DNA of 64,000 bases. Origin: Hyperoodon ampullatus (Eukaryota > Chordata > Mammalia > Artiodactyla > Ziphiidae). Below are positions 49,225-61,700 of the stretch, one piece after another. Each line of letters starts with the position of its first letter. Within the stretch, counting starts at the first letter, position 1. The stretch spans positions 40,544,368 to 40,608,367 of the forward strand of contig OX457064.1 of assembly GCA_949752795.1 (NCBI GenBank), given 5' to 3'. The translations under genes were made by a program, and so were the position numbers. The notes under the pieces are model-generated. The model made no database searches, was not told the DNA's origin, and worked only from the letters and a program-made list of their open reading frames with translations.

Positions 49225-49365
49225 TACTTGCCAGTACTTATTTGTTGTGTCACCTTGAGCTAGTTAATATTGTTGAGTCTCCGTTTTTTGGTCTCTAAAT
49301 TTGGATTCATACTATTAACCTTCATAAAGTGGTTGGACAAATTGCATTGCTTGATGTTTATAAAG
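49225..49365 (+). mobile_element. MIR SINE fragment just after an AGMO exon
   Basis: CTTGCCAGTACTTATTTGTT, GTGTCACCTTGAGCTAGTTA and TGAGTCTCCGTTTTTTGG resemble MIR. About 130 bp downstream of the exon ending at 49095. Confidence 0.5.
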
Positions 49366-49869
49366 AAAGTAGGCCATGTAGTTGTTTCTCAACAAGTGGT
49401 AGAAGTGACTTTACAAAAAGTTCTTGGCCGAGACTCTGCCATTTGAGATTTTTCTTTTTAGGCTGTTAAAGTGAAAATTGTGACTAGGATGTTTTGTTAA
49501 TTACTTGCGAGAGTTAATAATTCTATAGAAATAAAATCATTAATGTAATTGAGATTTTTCAATAACTGAAAAATATGTTTAATTTGACCTGTTAGGATTA
49601 AAACTTATCTTCCAAGAACACTGAACTTTTGGATTCATATTTATGATTTTGCATCTTAGATAACTGTTAAAAAACATAATTCTCATCACTATTGTTTTAA
49701 TGGACATGGTTTTATTCTTTTAAATCAAGTGTTATATTGTTTAACTTTGGTGCTGAGCAACCCGGCAAACATCCTCGGAATGTGCATTGTGTAACCTTAT
49801 TTAAGCATGAAACATAGATGCTAACATTCTCTCCAGTGTTAATGGAAAACTGAAAGAGACACTTTCATG

Positions 49870-50560
49870 AGTGAGTAATAATTATAAGTTGGGACAGACT
49901 CTTTGGAAGACAATTCAGTGATACTTATCAAATTACAAATACTCATGCCCTTTGACCCAGCATTCCACTCCAAGGAATTTGTGCTACACAAATGATACGC
50001 TCACACGTATGCAAAATTTGTCATTTGTAATGGAATGACTGAAAACAACCTAATAGCCATTAACAGGGAACTACTTACATTTTGTGGTTCACTCACAAAG
50101 TAGAGTATGCATTTACCAATGGAAAGAGAAAAGTTTTTAATACCAGTATGGAGCATTCATAAAAAATACATATATATTTGAGCTTGCTGCATCATGTGTG
50201 TATATATTAAACAGAGAGAGAGAGAGAGGGGAAAAGAGAGAAAGAGAAAGAAAGAATAAAACTTGAAACAGGAGAATCTGTGAAGTATGCTACCATACAA
50301 GGCATATAAGTATAAAAATGAAGAAGGGGAGTTATATGCATGTAAATGTACAAATATTTTTACATTATGTAAATGTATCCAGAAATATAAACAAGATCCT
50401 TACACGTGGTTGCCTGTGGGAAAGTGAATTGTGTGACTATAGAAGAAAGGAATAGGGGGAAGATTCTTCATTAAGTTAATATTTTTTTGGTACCTTAAAA
50501 TTTCTGAACCATGTAAATATAATTCCAATTTTTAAAAAATCTAAATTAAAAAAAATGAAG
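49870..50560 (+). mobile_element. Old L1M 3' region, + strand
   Basis: CCCTTTGACCCAGCATTCCA, CTCCAAGGAATTTGTGCTA, AACAACCTAATAGCCATTAA and GGTTGCCTGTGGGAAAG appear in the order found in L1M ORF2 ends and 3' UTRs. An AG/GAAA simple repeat at 50210-50253 lies inside it. Confidence 0.7.
50210..50253. repeat. (AG)n/(GAAA)n simple repeat
   Basis: Purine run beginning CAGAGAGAGAGAGAG inside an old L1M. Confidence 0.85.
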
Positions 50561-51077
50561 TATTAAATCTTAGTACCAGGATCTTGGATATCATCTAATC
50601 TAACATATATATTTAAATAGGCATTAAATAAAGTTAATATGTCTACATATATTTTGTTTCTTGAGGTTACAACCTAAAATCAAAATAAAGAAGCATAAAT
50701 TGTACATTTTTAATGAAGTTTAGAAATATAAATGCAAAAAACAACCCTTAAAAATAAAAAAACATAGCATTTTCACATTTTATATGAGGGAAGGCCTTCT
50801 AATTGGAGGCATGAAGGAGAGTAATTCCATTTAATGAACCTACTCTTGGGTATATTGTGGTAGTTTATCTTAAATGCTCCAGAACAAAGAGAGAATGTAA
50901 GTTCTTTAAGTTGTCCATGTTGCACACGTGAAAAGGTATAGTTACAAAAAACACTGGGGTTTGTGATGGTGGGATAGTGAAGGGCAGTGTAGTGTGTCCA
51001 GCTTTTGAGGGTGATGAACTCTAGGGGTGAAATGCTATCTGTTTACTTAAATTAGTCAGTAAGTGAAAGTGAATGTT

Positions 51078-51332
51078 AGGACTTGAGCTTTGAAGCCATA
51101 TTGTCTGAATTTGATTCCTGGCTCAGGAACTTACTTTCTGTGTGTCCTTGGGCAGTTATTTGATCACTTAAATATTCTTGGCCTTAACTTCCTCCTCTGT
51201 AAAGGGATAAACTAATAATGTCTATCAAATAGGGTTTTGAGAATTAAATGAGATAATCTGTGTAAGAGATTTAGTACAGTGCTTAATACATAGTACATGC
51301 TTAATAAATGTTAGGTGCTATTATTATTATTT
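51078..51332 (+). mobile_element. Nearly full-length MIR SINE
   Basis: The tRNA-like half (GAGCTTTGAAGCCATATTGT, GAATTTGATTCCTGGCTC), the core (TGTGTGTCCTTGGGCAG) and the tail (CATGCTTAATAAATGTTAGG) are all present in order, about 255 bp. Confidence 0.8.
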
Positions 51333-51535
51333 TATATGAGCTTAAGGATCCCTTGAAATAATTTTTTGGCTTGCCATGAGATCCAAAATCAAGTTTGGGA
51401 ACTACTGACATAGGGGTTGCGAAGGAGCAACAATGTTGAACTTAATGTTATGGTAATGAATTCTTAGCCTGACACTCACTTTTTTGGACATTGGACTCTG
51501 CCTCAGGTCGTTCACCTGTAAAATAGGTTTAACGA

Positions 51536-51765
51536 GAGCTAATATGCATAGAGCTCATACTATGTTCTAAAAGACTTACCTGCATTATTCCGTTTAGTCT
51601 TCATATCAAACTCATGATGTGATTACTATTATTATTTTCATAATGGAAAACTGAGTAACAGGTTGAATCACTTGTTTGAATTCACATAGGTAATACGTAA
51701 ACAAGTCAGGATACAGCAAAGGCAGTCTGACACCATAGCTCTTAATCACTAAGCAATGTTTTCTT
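51536..51765 (-). mobile_element. MIR SINE inserted into another MIR
   Basis: CATACTATGTTCTAAAAGAC, GATGTGATTACTATTATTAT and TCACATAGGTAATACG, then TAGCTCTTAATCACTAAGC: reverse MIR. The flanking sequence reads as a + strand MIR cut in two: CTCTGCCTCAGGTCGTTCAC then CTGTAAAATAGG on the left (about 51450-51530), and AGTACTCACCTACCTCAAGG on the right (about 51781-51800). Confidence 0.65.
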
Positions 51766-53582
51766 CCATGTATTGATAGCAGTACTCACCTACCTCAAGG
51801 GGTTTAGATGAAATTTCAGATGCAGTGTAACAAAAATACCTTGAAAAATGTGGAGAGCTAAAAGGTCTTATCCATTTAGCTGCAAAGTGTTCTGAAAAGA
51901 CTAATAGTTTGAATAAGTTACCTCTGAATTATCTTTGGTTTATTATTCAAAGAAGGAAGGATCATGGCCAAATCTTTCAAGCTGCTTACCTGTTCTTTCC
52001 AGAAAGGCACACACATGACCAATTCTTCAAGAACAGATATTGCCTGTGATTTGCCACTAAAACATTTACTTGACGTGGTATAATAATGATGTCTACTCCA
52101 TGTGGCTTGATGGAAAAATTAAATGACACAAAGGAAGAACATAGGAAGCACTTGATACATTTTAATTATCATTCATATTACTATTATTACTATTATTGTT
52201 GTTATAAAAAGTATTTGTACTACTATTATCATTATTAAAACATTATTATTATTAACCACTGAATTTCCGAGGTTAAACCTGAATAAGTCTTCTCTGACCA
52301 GAGGTCAATAACTGTATGGTAAAAACTGGGCAAGTATTTTATTATCAACATTTTTACCTGTGAAATAGGCTTTTTTCCACTTCTTTTTAAAGTTCAAAAA
52401 TTTAAAAATTAAAACCAGTTAGCAAATCTTGTTTCCTAATTGTGAATTTCAAATTTGTGTTTTCCTAACATTTTTATTTCTTAGAACTTTATGCAAATCT
52501 TTGCCATTTATCAGAGTTTTACTAAAACTGTTCTTTGCACCCCACAAGTTGTACAGAAACCTAATGAATGGCCTCAGTGACTCCATTCAATATGAATTAG
52601 GACTGACTGACTAAGAGTGATTATCCTGCAAGGATGCAGTGTTCTCATCTTTGAAGCTATCATTAGAATCAGAGACATTGAAGCAATTAATCCTCTTTCT
52701 TTTATAAATCAATGTTGTATGTATTGCCAACATCAGCTTGTAGCCTGATGACTCTTCTCTATTTATCTCGAAGGCTGGTTGGAGATTGTCTGTTATATTG
52801 CTTTATTATGTAAGCCAAATTCCATAGGTGTGCATGACAACAGTCCTACGTTAAACAACCGTACTGCTGACCACACCTGTTCAGCTAAAAACACATACAC
52901 ACAAGCACACACAGACTGGAAAATTGACCTTAAATTATTTTTCACTTAGATTATAAAAGAGCTCTTAGGTAGTTACAATTCTGAGTCAGAAATACAAGGT
53001 ATAATTTGAATCTGATCCTGTGACTTCCATGTGGAAGTTTTATTCCCTTTAGCTTGGATTCACAAGAACATTAAGTAAGGGTGTGGTGCTCTTGCTATTT
53101 ATAAATAAAATTTACTGGTATACAAGTACATAGTTGTCTATCTAGTGCATGAAATGATTAGTCCATGCCCTTGTACATTTCTTTTTGGATAGATGAATCA
53201 ATATCTTGACTGACTTGACTCACATACTTTTTTAAAAACTTGCTATTTTATGTATAAGAAATTTGACAGAAAACCAATCACCTCACTGTTTCATTCACTC
53301 ATTTCTCACTCACATAAGCAACACATTTTTTTTTTTTCTGCTGGCTCAGGTACAATTTGTTTTTTCTAAGATCACCTATGAATTTGTGATTGATCTAACT
53401 TGCATCAGTAGCTTTAAACATGTCTAACCTGATAGACACTTAAAGAGAAGATAGCAAGGTCAAAGATGAATAAATATTTTGATAAGTATATAGATATATA
53501 AGATAATGGGAAATACTTGTTTGCATATATTTTGATACTATATATATTTTGTTTCACATAACTTTTTATTTAATTGAGGAGA

Positions 53583-53815
53583 TAGTTTAGGGTACTGGAA
53601 AAAGCATTGGCTTTGAAGTCACACAAATCTAAGTGCCATCTCCAGCTCTGCCAATTGGTTGTATGGCCTTGAGGGATTATCTAAAATAACTACACCTTCG
53701 TTCCCTCAACAAAAAGGAGAATAAAAAACTTATGGAAGTTGTTTTTATATTCAAAGGAGTAAAGAGGATAGTCTGTAGAACCTACCATAATATCTGACAT
53801 GTAAGTAATAATTAT
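53583..53815 (+). mobile_element. MIR SINE
   Basis: GGGTACTGGAAAAAGCATTG, GGCTTTGAAGTCACACAAAT, CAGCTCTGCCAATTGGTTGT and ATGGCCTTGAGGGATTA: the 5' two thirds of MIR are clear and the tail is diverged. Confidence 0.7.
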
Positions 53816-54394
53816 ATCCACTTATCTATGCCATATTCACACACACACTACATACAAAAACTACATACACACATTTAAAACAATGTTTTGAGAAGTAGGG
53901 CATTAAAAGCAATGAAACCAAAAACCTGAGAATAACTGCTTATTAGTTGATTCCAAAAGAACATGAAATGTCTATAAATTTAGACCTCAGAAAAACCCTA
54001 AATTCTTACAGTTTTTGCTTGAATCATTAAAATGGAAACACATTACTGTTAAATGGTGAACCAACTTATGTCTGCTGAAGTTGTGCACAAGAGGGGAGAA
54101 GAATTTGAACAAGCAGAGGGGAAGGTGGAGAGCATTTGACTGAAGGGAGATTACAGTGAAAGGTCTGGAAGCAGGGGTGGCCATGGACTGTTTGAGTGAT
54201 GAGATGAAACTAGTGACAACAGCCCAAAGAGTGGGTCCTAATAGGAGGTAAACACATGCTCACAGAGGACAGAACCAGCCTGCCTAATGCTCTAAGTGGC
54301 AAAAAGAAACGTTTATTCAACACTTACTGAACGCCTGATCCAGCAAAAACATAGCAAAAGCCTTTCTTTTGTGAGCTCGATTTTACTCGGTGTA

Positions 54395-54850
54395 TTAATT
54401 TTTGATTGCTGTAAAAAATTACCATAAATTTAGTGGCTTAAAACAACACACATTTACTGTCTAACAGTTTCCATGGGTCAGGAAGTCAGACACAGTTTCA
54501 TTCTATACTCTGCTCTCTGCTCGGGATCTCAAAAGGCTGCATTTCAGGTGTCCGCTAGATTGTGTTCTCATCTGGAGGCTTATCCATGGAAAAATCCACT
54601 TCCAAGCTCACTCAGGTTGTTGACAGAATTCATTTCCTTGCAGCTATATGACTTAGGGCCCCACTTTCTGTGGCTTTTGACTGGAGGCTGCCCTGAGGTC
54701 CCAGAGGCCGCCCGCAGGTCTCTGCCATGTGGGCTTCCTCTGCATGGCCGTCTACTCCATCAAACCCCAAAGAGAAACTCTTGCTTCAGGAAGGGCTCAG
54801 GGCCTCTTTGAAGGATTTTTATGTGATTCAGCCAGGCTCATCCAGGATAC
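54395..54850 (-). repeat. Medium-reiterated repeat, probably LTR-like (MaLR type)
   Basis: ATTGCTGTAAAAAATTACCA, TTAGTGGCTTAAAACAACAC, CATGGGTCAGGAAGTCAG, TCCACTTCCAAGCTCACTCA and GGAGGCTGCCCTGAGGTCCC form a well-known mammal-wide pattern. Its left end in reverse resembles an MLT1-style LTR end (TTGTTTTAAGCCAC). I am unsure of the family name. The 112-codon open frame at 54473-54811 is part of this repeat and not a gene. Confidence 0.65.
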
Positions 54851-54879
54851 TCTACTTTTATCAAATGAAAAAGTAGATG

Positions 54880-55215
54880 TCCTCTTAGTGCCCTGACCAC
54901 ATTTTCTACTACTTTCCTCCTTGCTTGCTCAATTCCAGGCATGTGCAGTGTTCTAGAAACATGTTCAGTATACCCTGCCTCAGTACCTTTGCTCTTGATT
55001 TTACCTTTGCCTGCTCTTTCCCAGGAATCCACATGACTTCTGCCCTCATATCATCATGTCTTACCTGAAATGCCACCAGCCTTCCTTGGGTACCATTTTT
55101 GTTGTTGTTGTTATTTTCTAATTTTGCCTCGTCCACCCCTGATTTAATTTTCCCCTTAGTATTTATATGTATATAAGTATTTGTCTGAATTATTGTCCGT
55201 ACTCTCTCCAACTGT
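54880..55215 (+). mobile_element. L2 3'-half fragment, + strand
   Basis: CTTGCTTGCTCAATTCCAGG, TTTGCCTGCTCTTTCCCAGG, CTTACCTGAAATGCCACC and CTTCCTTGGGTACC resemble L2 in the + direction. It is sandwiched between two medium-reiterated repeats. Confidence 0.55.
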
Positions 55216-55335
55216 GGCAGACAGAACCTTGAGTGACCCCATAATCCCTGCCTCTGCTGTTTATGACCTGTCAGCCTATATAATCCCCTCCCCCAGAATG
55301 TGGGTGAGACTTGTGAATGCTTCTAGCCAATAGAA
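55205..55335 (+). repeat. Same repeat family, opposite orientation
   Basis: CTGTGGCAGACAGAACCTTG, ATAATCCCTGCCTCTGCTG, ATAATCCCCTCCCCCAGAAT and GCTTCTAGCCAATAGAATAT match the other end of the family seen at 54395 and 55655, in the opposite direction. Only this end is kept. Confidence 0.5.
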
Positions 55336-55654
55336 TATGGTAAAGACTTCAACATTTATTTGCTGACTCAGTAAATGTTGAGTGAACACTGACAACACCT
55401 ACTCCACAACTATAATCACCCAAATGGGGGAGAGCAAGTTGTTGGAATTTTCACCTTACATAGAATGCTGAATTAAATATTGAATACTTCAAATAACAAG
55501 GCATGCATATTCAGATGTCCCTTGTTATCCAAATGGTTGATCAAAATGCGTGTGTCAGAAAGTGAAGGGAGGTTTAGCACTTCTTAGCAGCATCATGTTT
55601 CATGGAGTCTTCCTTTCTTCTTTCTTCTTTTTAGTAAAATTCAACCTTCTTTGG

Positions 55655-56145
55655 TGTTTAAGTTATCTGTTCCTACAAAACAAACCAACCCCAAATTTAA
55701 TGTCTTAAAATAATGAAGATTTATTATTTCTCACAATTCTATGGTGTTTCTACCGCTGTTTTAATGTAGGCTCACTCATCAGGCTGTATTCAGCTTAAGG
55801 GTCAGCTGGGCTGAATGTACACAAGGGTCACATGAGGGGGTGTCCATTTTGGCTGTTGATGGGAACACCTTTATTTTCACTCCACAAGACCTCTCTCCAG
55901 TGGACCAGACCAGGTTTTTAACCTGGCAATTTCAGGATCATGACAACTGAATCTGCCACACTTCTTGAAGCCTAGGCTCTGGAACTCAAAAAGTGTCATT
56001 TCTTCCATATTCCATTGGTCAAAGAACATTACCAACCAGCCATTGTTCAAGGAGTAGAAAGATAGACTCCATCTCTTGATTAGAAGAGCAGGCAATTATA
56101 AAAGGGTATGATGAATTTTATGGCCATTATCCAATCTACCAGACT
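55655..56145 (-). repeat. Same repeat family, second long copy
   Basis: AGTTATCTGTTCCTACAAAA, TTTAATGTCTTAAAATAATG, AAGGGTCAGCTGGGCTGAA and a right end TGGCCATTATCCAATCTACC. Same orientation as the copy at 54395 and more diverged. Confidence 0.55.
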
Positions 56146-56379
56146 TGGGTTTTATATTATTTAGGTTCATCTCACAATGATGATTAGTATATCACAGGAT
56201 GTAGACATATTTGCCTGAAGCCATCTTAGTTGGTTCATTTCAACTGTACATCTGTCCTCATTATGAATGTGGAGAATAGACTGCACCCAACTTTTTTTCA
56301 TGAAATATATGCTAGTCTGCCATAAACATACTTATGGATTTATGTGGAAAAATAACACACATGTGCAGGCACACATGCA

Positions 56380-56404
56380 TACACACACACACACACACAC
56401 ACAC
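56380..56404. repeat. (AC)n microsatellite
   Basis: About twelve CA units, preceded by GCACACATGCATA. Confidence 0.9.
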
Positions 56405-56609
56405 TGACTTATGATATTCAGTATACAGTTTTGACTAATCTACTTCAATATTATTCAAACCTCAAATATTTTTGTCAACCGTACAAAGTTTGCATTTATG
56501 AAAAGTACCTATATGTTTTAAATAATACTTTCTTCATATTAACTCATAATTTTTCCATTATATAGTATTTATTATACATTAAATTATATAAAATAGTTTT
56601 TAAAAGACA

Positions 56610-56913
56610 ATGAAAACCACCCACCTTAAAAATAAATATTACAATACCAATGAAGTATTGTTAACACTATGATGTGCTACCTGGGTGATCCTGCTCTATA
56701 TCACACTCCCACAGATACTACCATTGTTTTGTACTTTGTGTTTATCATTGTCATGCTTTTTCTAAACAAATTCTAATTTTTTCATATATTCTTAAATTTA
56801 TCACTAAGCAATATTTGATTTATTTTAAAACTTTGAGTAAAACAAAATATCGTATACGTATAGTTTCCTGCAATTTCCTTTAATTTACTGAACGTTTTGT
56901 TTCTAAAATATAG

Positions 56914-56949
<36 letters not shown>

Positions 56950-57770
56950 GGTATGCGGGCCTCTCACTGTTGTGGCCTCTCCCGTTGCGGAGCACAGGCT
57001 CCGGACGCGCAGGCTCAGCAGCCATGGCTCACGGGCCCAGCCGCTCCGCGGCATGTGGGATCTTCCCAGACCGGGGTACGAACCCGTGTCCCCTGCATCG
57101 GCAGGCGGACTCTCAACCACTGCGCCACTAGGGAAGCCCTAAAATATAGTCTTTTTATTGCATGTATATGTAGTTTATGTACATTGTATGACTATATCCA
57201 ATATCCATTCTCTAATGTTTGTTTCTAGCTTTTACTTTTGCAATGCTGCAATGAAAATTTGTGCACAGATCTTGTAGTGCACATGGCATATATGTAGTTT
57301 CTCTGGGGTTATACAACTAGATGTGGAATTGTTGGATTGTAGGAAATGTGGCCTGTTTACATTCCTAAGAGAACGCTAATTTGTTTTCCAAAGTTATTGT
57401 AAAATTTACCACTAAAAGAGTATAAATTCCCTCCCCAAAGTCAGAATTGTCAGCTTTCTTAACTTTTGTTCATCTGGGGGATTAAATGATACCTCATTGT
57501 ATTCCTAATTACCATCTTCTTGTTTATTACTGAAGATGATCATTATTTCATCTTCACTGGTTATTTATGTTTCTTTTCCAGTGATATGCACTTGCATGTC
57601 ATTTACCCATTTTTTCTATTTGGTTGTTATTTAGTTCTTCTGCTTTTTAGAAATTGTGCATACGATACCATTCCTTCGTCATTTATATTTGTTAAAAGTA
57701 TCTTTCTCCAGCTTGTAGTTTGTCTCATTGCCCCTGGATTGAACTTAGATAGGTTTTATTTCCACAGAGT
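56610..57770 (-). mobile_element. Old L1M fragment, - strand, split by a CHR SINE
   Basis: On the + strand, GGGTTATACAACTAGATGTG, GAATTGTTGGATTGTAGG, TACATTCCTAAGAGAACG and ATGATACCTCATTGTATTCC are reverse copies of L1M ORF2-end sequence. The CHR SINE at 56921-57138 interrupts it. The left border is uncertain. Confidence 0.65.
56921..57138 (-). mobile_element. CHR SINE with long A-tail
   Basis: Full-length copy in reverse with a T-run of more than 30 bases. Perfect 18-base target-site duplication, CTAAAATATAGTCTTTTT, at 56903-56920 and 57139-57156. It is inserted in an old antisense L1M fragment. The long homopolymer and perfect duplication suggest that this is among the youngest insertions here. 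Confidence 0.95.
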
Positions 57771-58624
57771 AATGCCATATAATAGTATACTACCTCCACA
57801 CATAAACACAATACTACCATTTATTATTACTAATTCTGATAAACATATACTTTTTCTTATATACATAGTGCTAAATATATCCAGCTACAGTTTTTCCTGT
57901 AACTAACAGTATAAGCCTATATGAATCTTGGACAGGGTTATGAATCTAGTCTATAATTATGCAAAAATAAGAAGCTAACATACAATATGAAGTTTAATTC
58001 CACAAGCCTGACTTGTTTAGCAAGGTTTATTGGCTGTTTGAGTTTTAAATACATAGATCAGAATTTCCCCTATCCTTTTTTAGGAGAAAGTACTCAAAGT
58101 TAATTCAAAATCTTTACATTATATCAAAACTGCTAAAATACTGAAATGCTCCTATGTCCGTAATGCTACATCACAGAGAATATATGAGTCTTCTATTAAA
58201 CAACCCAAATATTAGCCTTTATGTCCTGTTCATTAGCTATTTATCCAATAGGTGAATATAAGCCACTTCACCAGCCAGATCACAGTTCCAGAATGTAATC
58301 CCTTTTGTACTCTTTAAATTAAGAAATTTGAAAATAACCTGCATGTGACATATTAGAGTATATGTTTTATAGGACATAAGAGATTTTTATTTTTTGGAAA
58401 ATATGCAACATTCACGGAATAGAATAAAATACACAAGCATTGAGGTTATTAGCAAATTTCCTTTAGATTTTTTTGTGTGTTCATATAAGAAAGTTATTCA
58501 CTCTTCTGCCTTCACCTCTAATTCAATTTAAGTATCATTGCCACTTTCTTTTAAAATCTTTTCTTTCACTCTCCCTTATATTCCTTGCATTTTTATTATC
58601 TAAAGATATAAAATTTTCAGTGTA

Positions 58625-58720
58625 TATCACATACAAACAGCAAATACTCTGTTCCAGGTCCTGTGCAAAGAGCTTTATGTGTGTAAACTCATTGACAGTG
58701 CACATGTATCTCTCATGTCC
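58625..58720 (-). mobile_element. MIR SINE fragment
   Basis: AGCAAATACTCTGTTCCAGG then TCCTGTGCAAAGAGCTTTAT and GTAAACTCATTGACAGTG: short reverse MIR. Confidence 0.5.
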
Positions 58721-61700
58721 ATTCATATACTGTTCTATAAGAGTGGATAGAACATAAGTAATGCATTGAATGTGGAGCAGGATTAGTAGCAAGTGAAAAT
58801 AAACTGATTGGGGTGATTTATATGAGGCTCCTTTTTAAAAACTCCTCTCCACTGCCTGTGTTTTTTCTAGAAATAATTACTTTTTCTTTCTGTGAGCAAC
58901 AAAATACTTGGTAACCAAAATAAAACAATATTAGAATATAGTGCTGCTTTTTTTGTTTTACGATAGCACAAAGAGACTGCATTTGACACAGTGGATTGTA
59001 GATGATCACGTAAAAATCCCTGAAATTTACTGGCCCTAGTATGAGATTTTTAAAATAAATTTTGAATCTACATATAAGAAAATATTAATCCCTGATCATT
59101 TTCTATGTATCATCTTTTCCTATTAAGATGGTTAAAAATTAAGAGATACAAATATATCTTATATTTTTACCCACCTGTCCCTTCTCCCTTAGGCTTTTAT
59201 TTGAAAAGTACTAGCCTGGGCATCTACAAAGTACGGTTGCTTTTGCAAATACTTTATCTTCAAGGAAATTTTCACCATCAAGCACTTTTCCCCGCATTTT
59301 AATACTGTATGAATTATGAGGAACACTAATTTTATGTATTTCTGTTAACTTATACTCAAATCATCAAAGCATAGGTATTTTATGAAAATTTTACATCAAA
59401 ATATATTGAGTTTTTAAAAAATATTTCAAATGCCTTTCTTTTTGTTTAGTTTTTGTTTCCTTGCTTTTGTTTTTTTGCTTGTTTCACTTTTCTTCTTTGA
59501 AAACAGGAAGTGATTACTTGCCCAGAGATTAACTAGAAGAGAAAACATGTTGAATTTATTTCGATATCACAAACTTTGGAATCTTGAGTGAGTTCTAAAA
59601 TGGATACCATCTCTCTTAATTATATTGCTTAGATAAGAACAAAAATTTAGGAATATTAGAAGTCTAGCGTTCTGCATCGCCCCTTCCTGACCACTGAACC
59701 AGTTTCCATCCTGTTGACTCACATCACTCTACATTTTTCATGGCTGTCCTTTTACCTGACTTATTTGTGGGTATAATCTACCAATGTCAGCATAGTGAAT
59801 TACGAGCAGCAGCTTAAGGTAAACATCATTTACTCATAAGAAATTATTTCCACATCACCTTGGTTTTCGACTTGGCATTTAAAAAAAAAAAGAAATCCTG
59901 TCCCTTTTTATAATCACCTGTTTTACATTTGAAATAACAAAGAGCCTCGAATTTTGCCTTCTCTCGTCTGAGTGTGCCACGAGCTGTGCTATGATTTATG
60001 ACCTGAGCATCCAACACTCTCCATATACACTAACAAGATGGCCCACTGCGTTTGAAATATATCCCCCAAATGAAAGCAAACACAGCCTTGTGATATAAAA
60101 CCTTGTCTTCATGCAAGGAATTAAACATACACAAGTTCTAATTTTTAGTCTTTCTTTTTGCATTGCCTTTAAGAATGGCTAAAATAAGTTAAGATCCATG
60201 GGCGGACAGGATTTCACACAGTAGATGAGGGCTCTAAGGGGAATCCTGACCCTGAGAAAAAGGTGCAGGGATACTTGGCAGAATGTCAACATGGTTTCCA
60301 CTAGTACATGACAGGGACTCATTATGGGCTTGCTGTTGCCTGTAAGCTGGTTTCACTACCATCAACTATGAGGCCAGAATGCCTGGTTCCAGATGCTCTC
60401 ACCAATTGACCGTAAAATTGCTATGCATTTCTGGCCAAACCCAAGATTTTAAAAGCTCCCCTTCCCCTCCCCTCAACACCCTAAGCCCCAATTCCCTCTA
60501 AAAAGCTGCTCATTATTCTTCCTTTGCCCCCTGATCTCAGCAAAAGAAATACTTCTGGAATCAATTAGAAATGTCTGCCCTTGATGAGGTTTGCACGTGA
60601 GTTTGGAGTTGTGAGGCTTTGATAGTGGCAGCCAACAGCTGCAGTTTCAGGTGGTAAAATCTAAGAAGGAATTTTTCAGGGTTTATTTACCGTCATAAAA
60701 ATTTTAAAAATAGGCAAGACACGTTAGGAGACTGTCTCATATGCCTTTGAAAATGAAGTTAAATTTGGATTGTATATTTATTTTATCTACAGTGAGCAAA
60801 CTGGAGATCTCTGATTGGGGGAATCTTTCCATTGCTTTAATAGATTGTGTCAAATGGTTATAAATCTGGAAATGGGGATCTCCTTTCTGAAGGTTAATGG
60901 TAAAAGCACATCTGTTATTTCTTCTGTCATATTAATTGCTTGACAAGTAAAGATAGTCAAGGTTAAGGGAAATCAAAACCCATCTTCTGAAAATAATGTG
61001 AATTAATACTGTGTAGTACGTTTGCCTACTCTTTTTCTCTCTAGCTATATGTGTATGTGTTATTTAATAAAAACTATAATAAGAATTTTTTCCTTTTTAA
61101 CTATAGTTATTTGGCAAGCTTTTATTAATGCTTATTTGATAAGATGCTATCAGATTCTTTTTATATTTTGTGTCCAATTAAAGCACATCAGCTATTGTAG
61201 CATGAAAATGACATGATTTTCCTAAAGCCAAATTAAAAGGCAAAGTAACACAGGTATTCAAATTATCACTGGGCACATGTCTGTTTTCTTTCCCTAAGTA
61301 CATGACATGCTTCCTGGAAGTCTGCTTTTGTTTCTCCTGCTGGCTATAAAGCAGAGAAAATTTCAACAGTACACTTTTAGCACTAAAATTTTCACTCATG
61401 CCTTCAAGAAATATTATCAAATTTTTTTTCTCAGATGATCACCATTAAAAACAGAATTTTAGTTCCCAGAACTACCTATTACTTCTGTAGTCAAACGGAA
61501 CTTTAAGCACCTGTTATTTCCTCTTACGTATTGCAATTTCTACTTATATAATGGTGGAGAGGTATGTAGAAGGAATTTCTGTCTGTTTCTCTGGTAGTAT
61601 CTTCATATTTAACGGCAACAGAGATAAGTTTAAATTTGCATTTTTATGAGAACTCTTTCCACATGTGCAGACATCTGCCTACCAGTTAGTCTGGTTTCTA

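Noticed and set aside
54473..54811. 112-codon open frame
   Set aside because: Entirely inside a medium-reiterated repeat that has the same sequence pattern elsewhere in mammals.
57520..57906. 128-codon open frame
   Set aside because: Begins in the antisense of an old L1M ORF2 end; low complexity, rich in Phe/Ile/Tyr, as expected from AT-rich DNA.
59440..59540. Hydrophobic frame in T-rich sequence before GAAGTGATTACTTG, considered as the terminal AGMO exon
   Set aside because: The peptide (FLFPCFCFFACFTFLL) is simply T-rich sequence and does not resemble the AGMO C-terminus.
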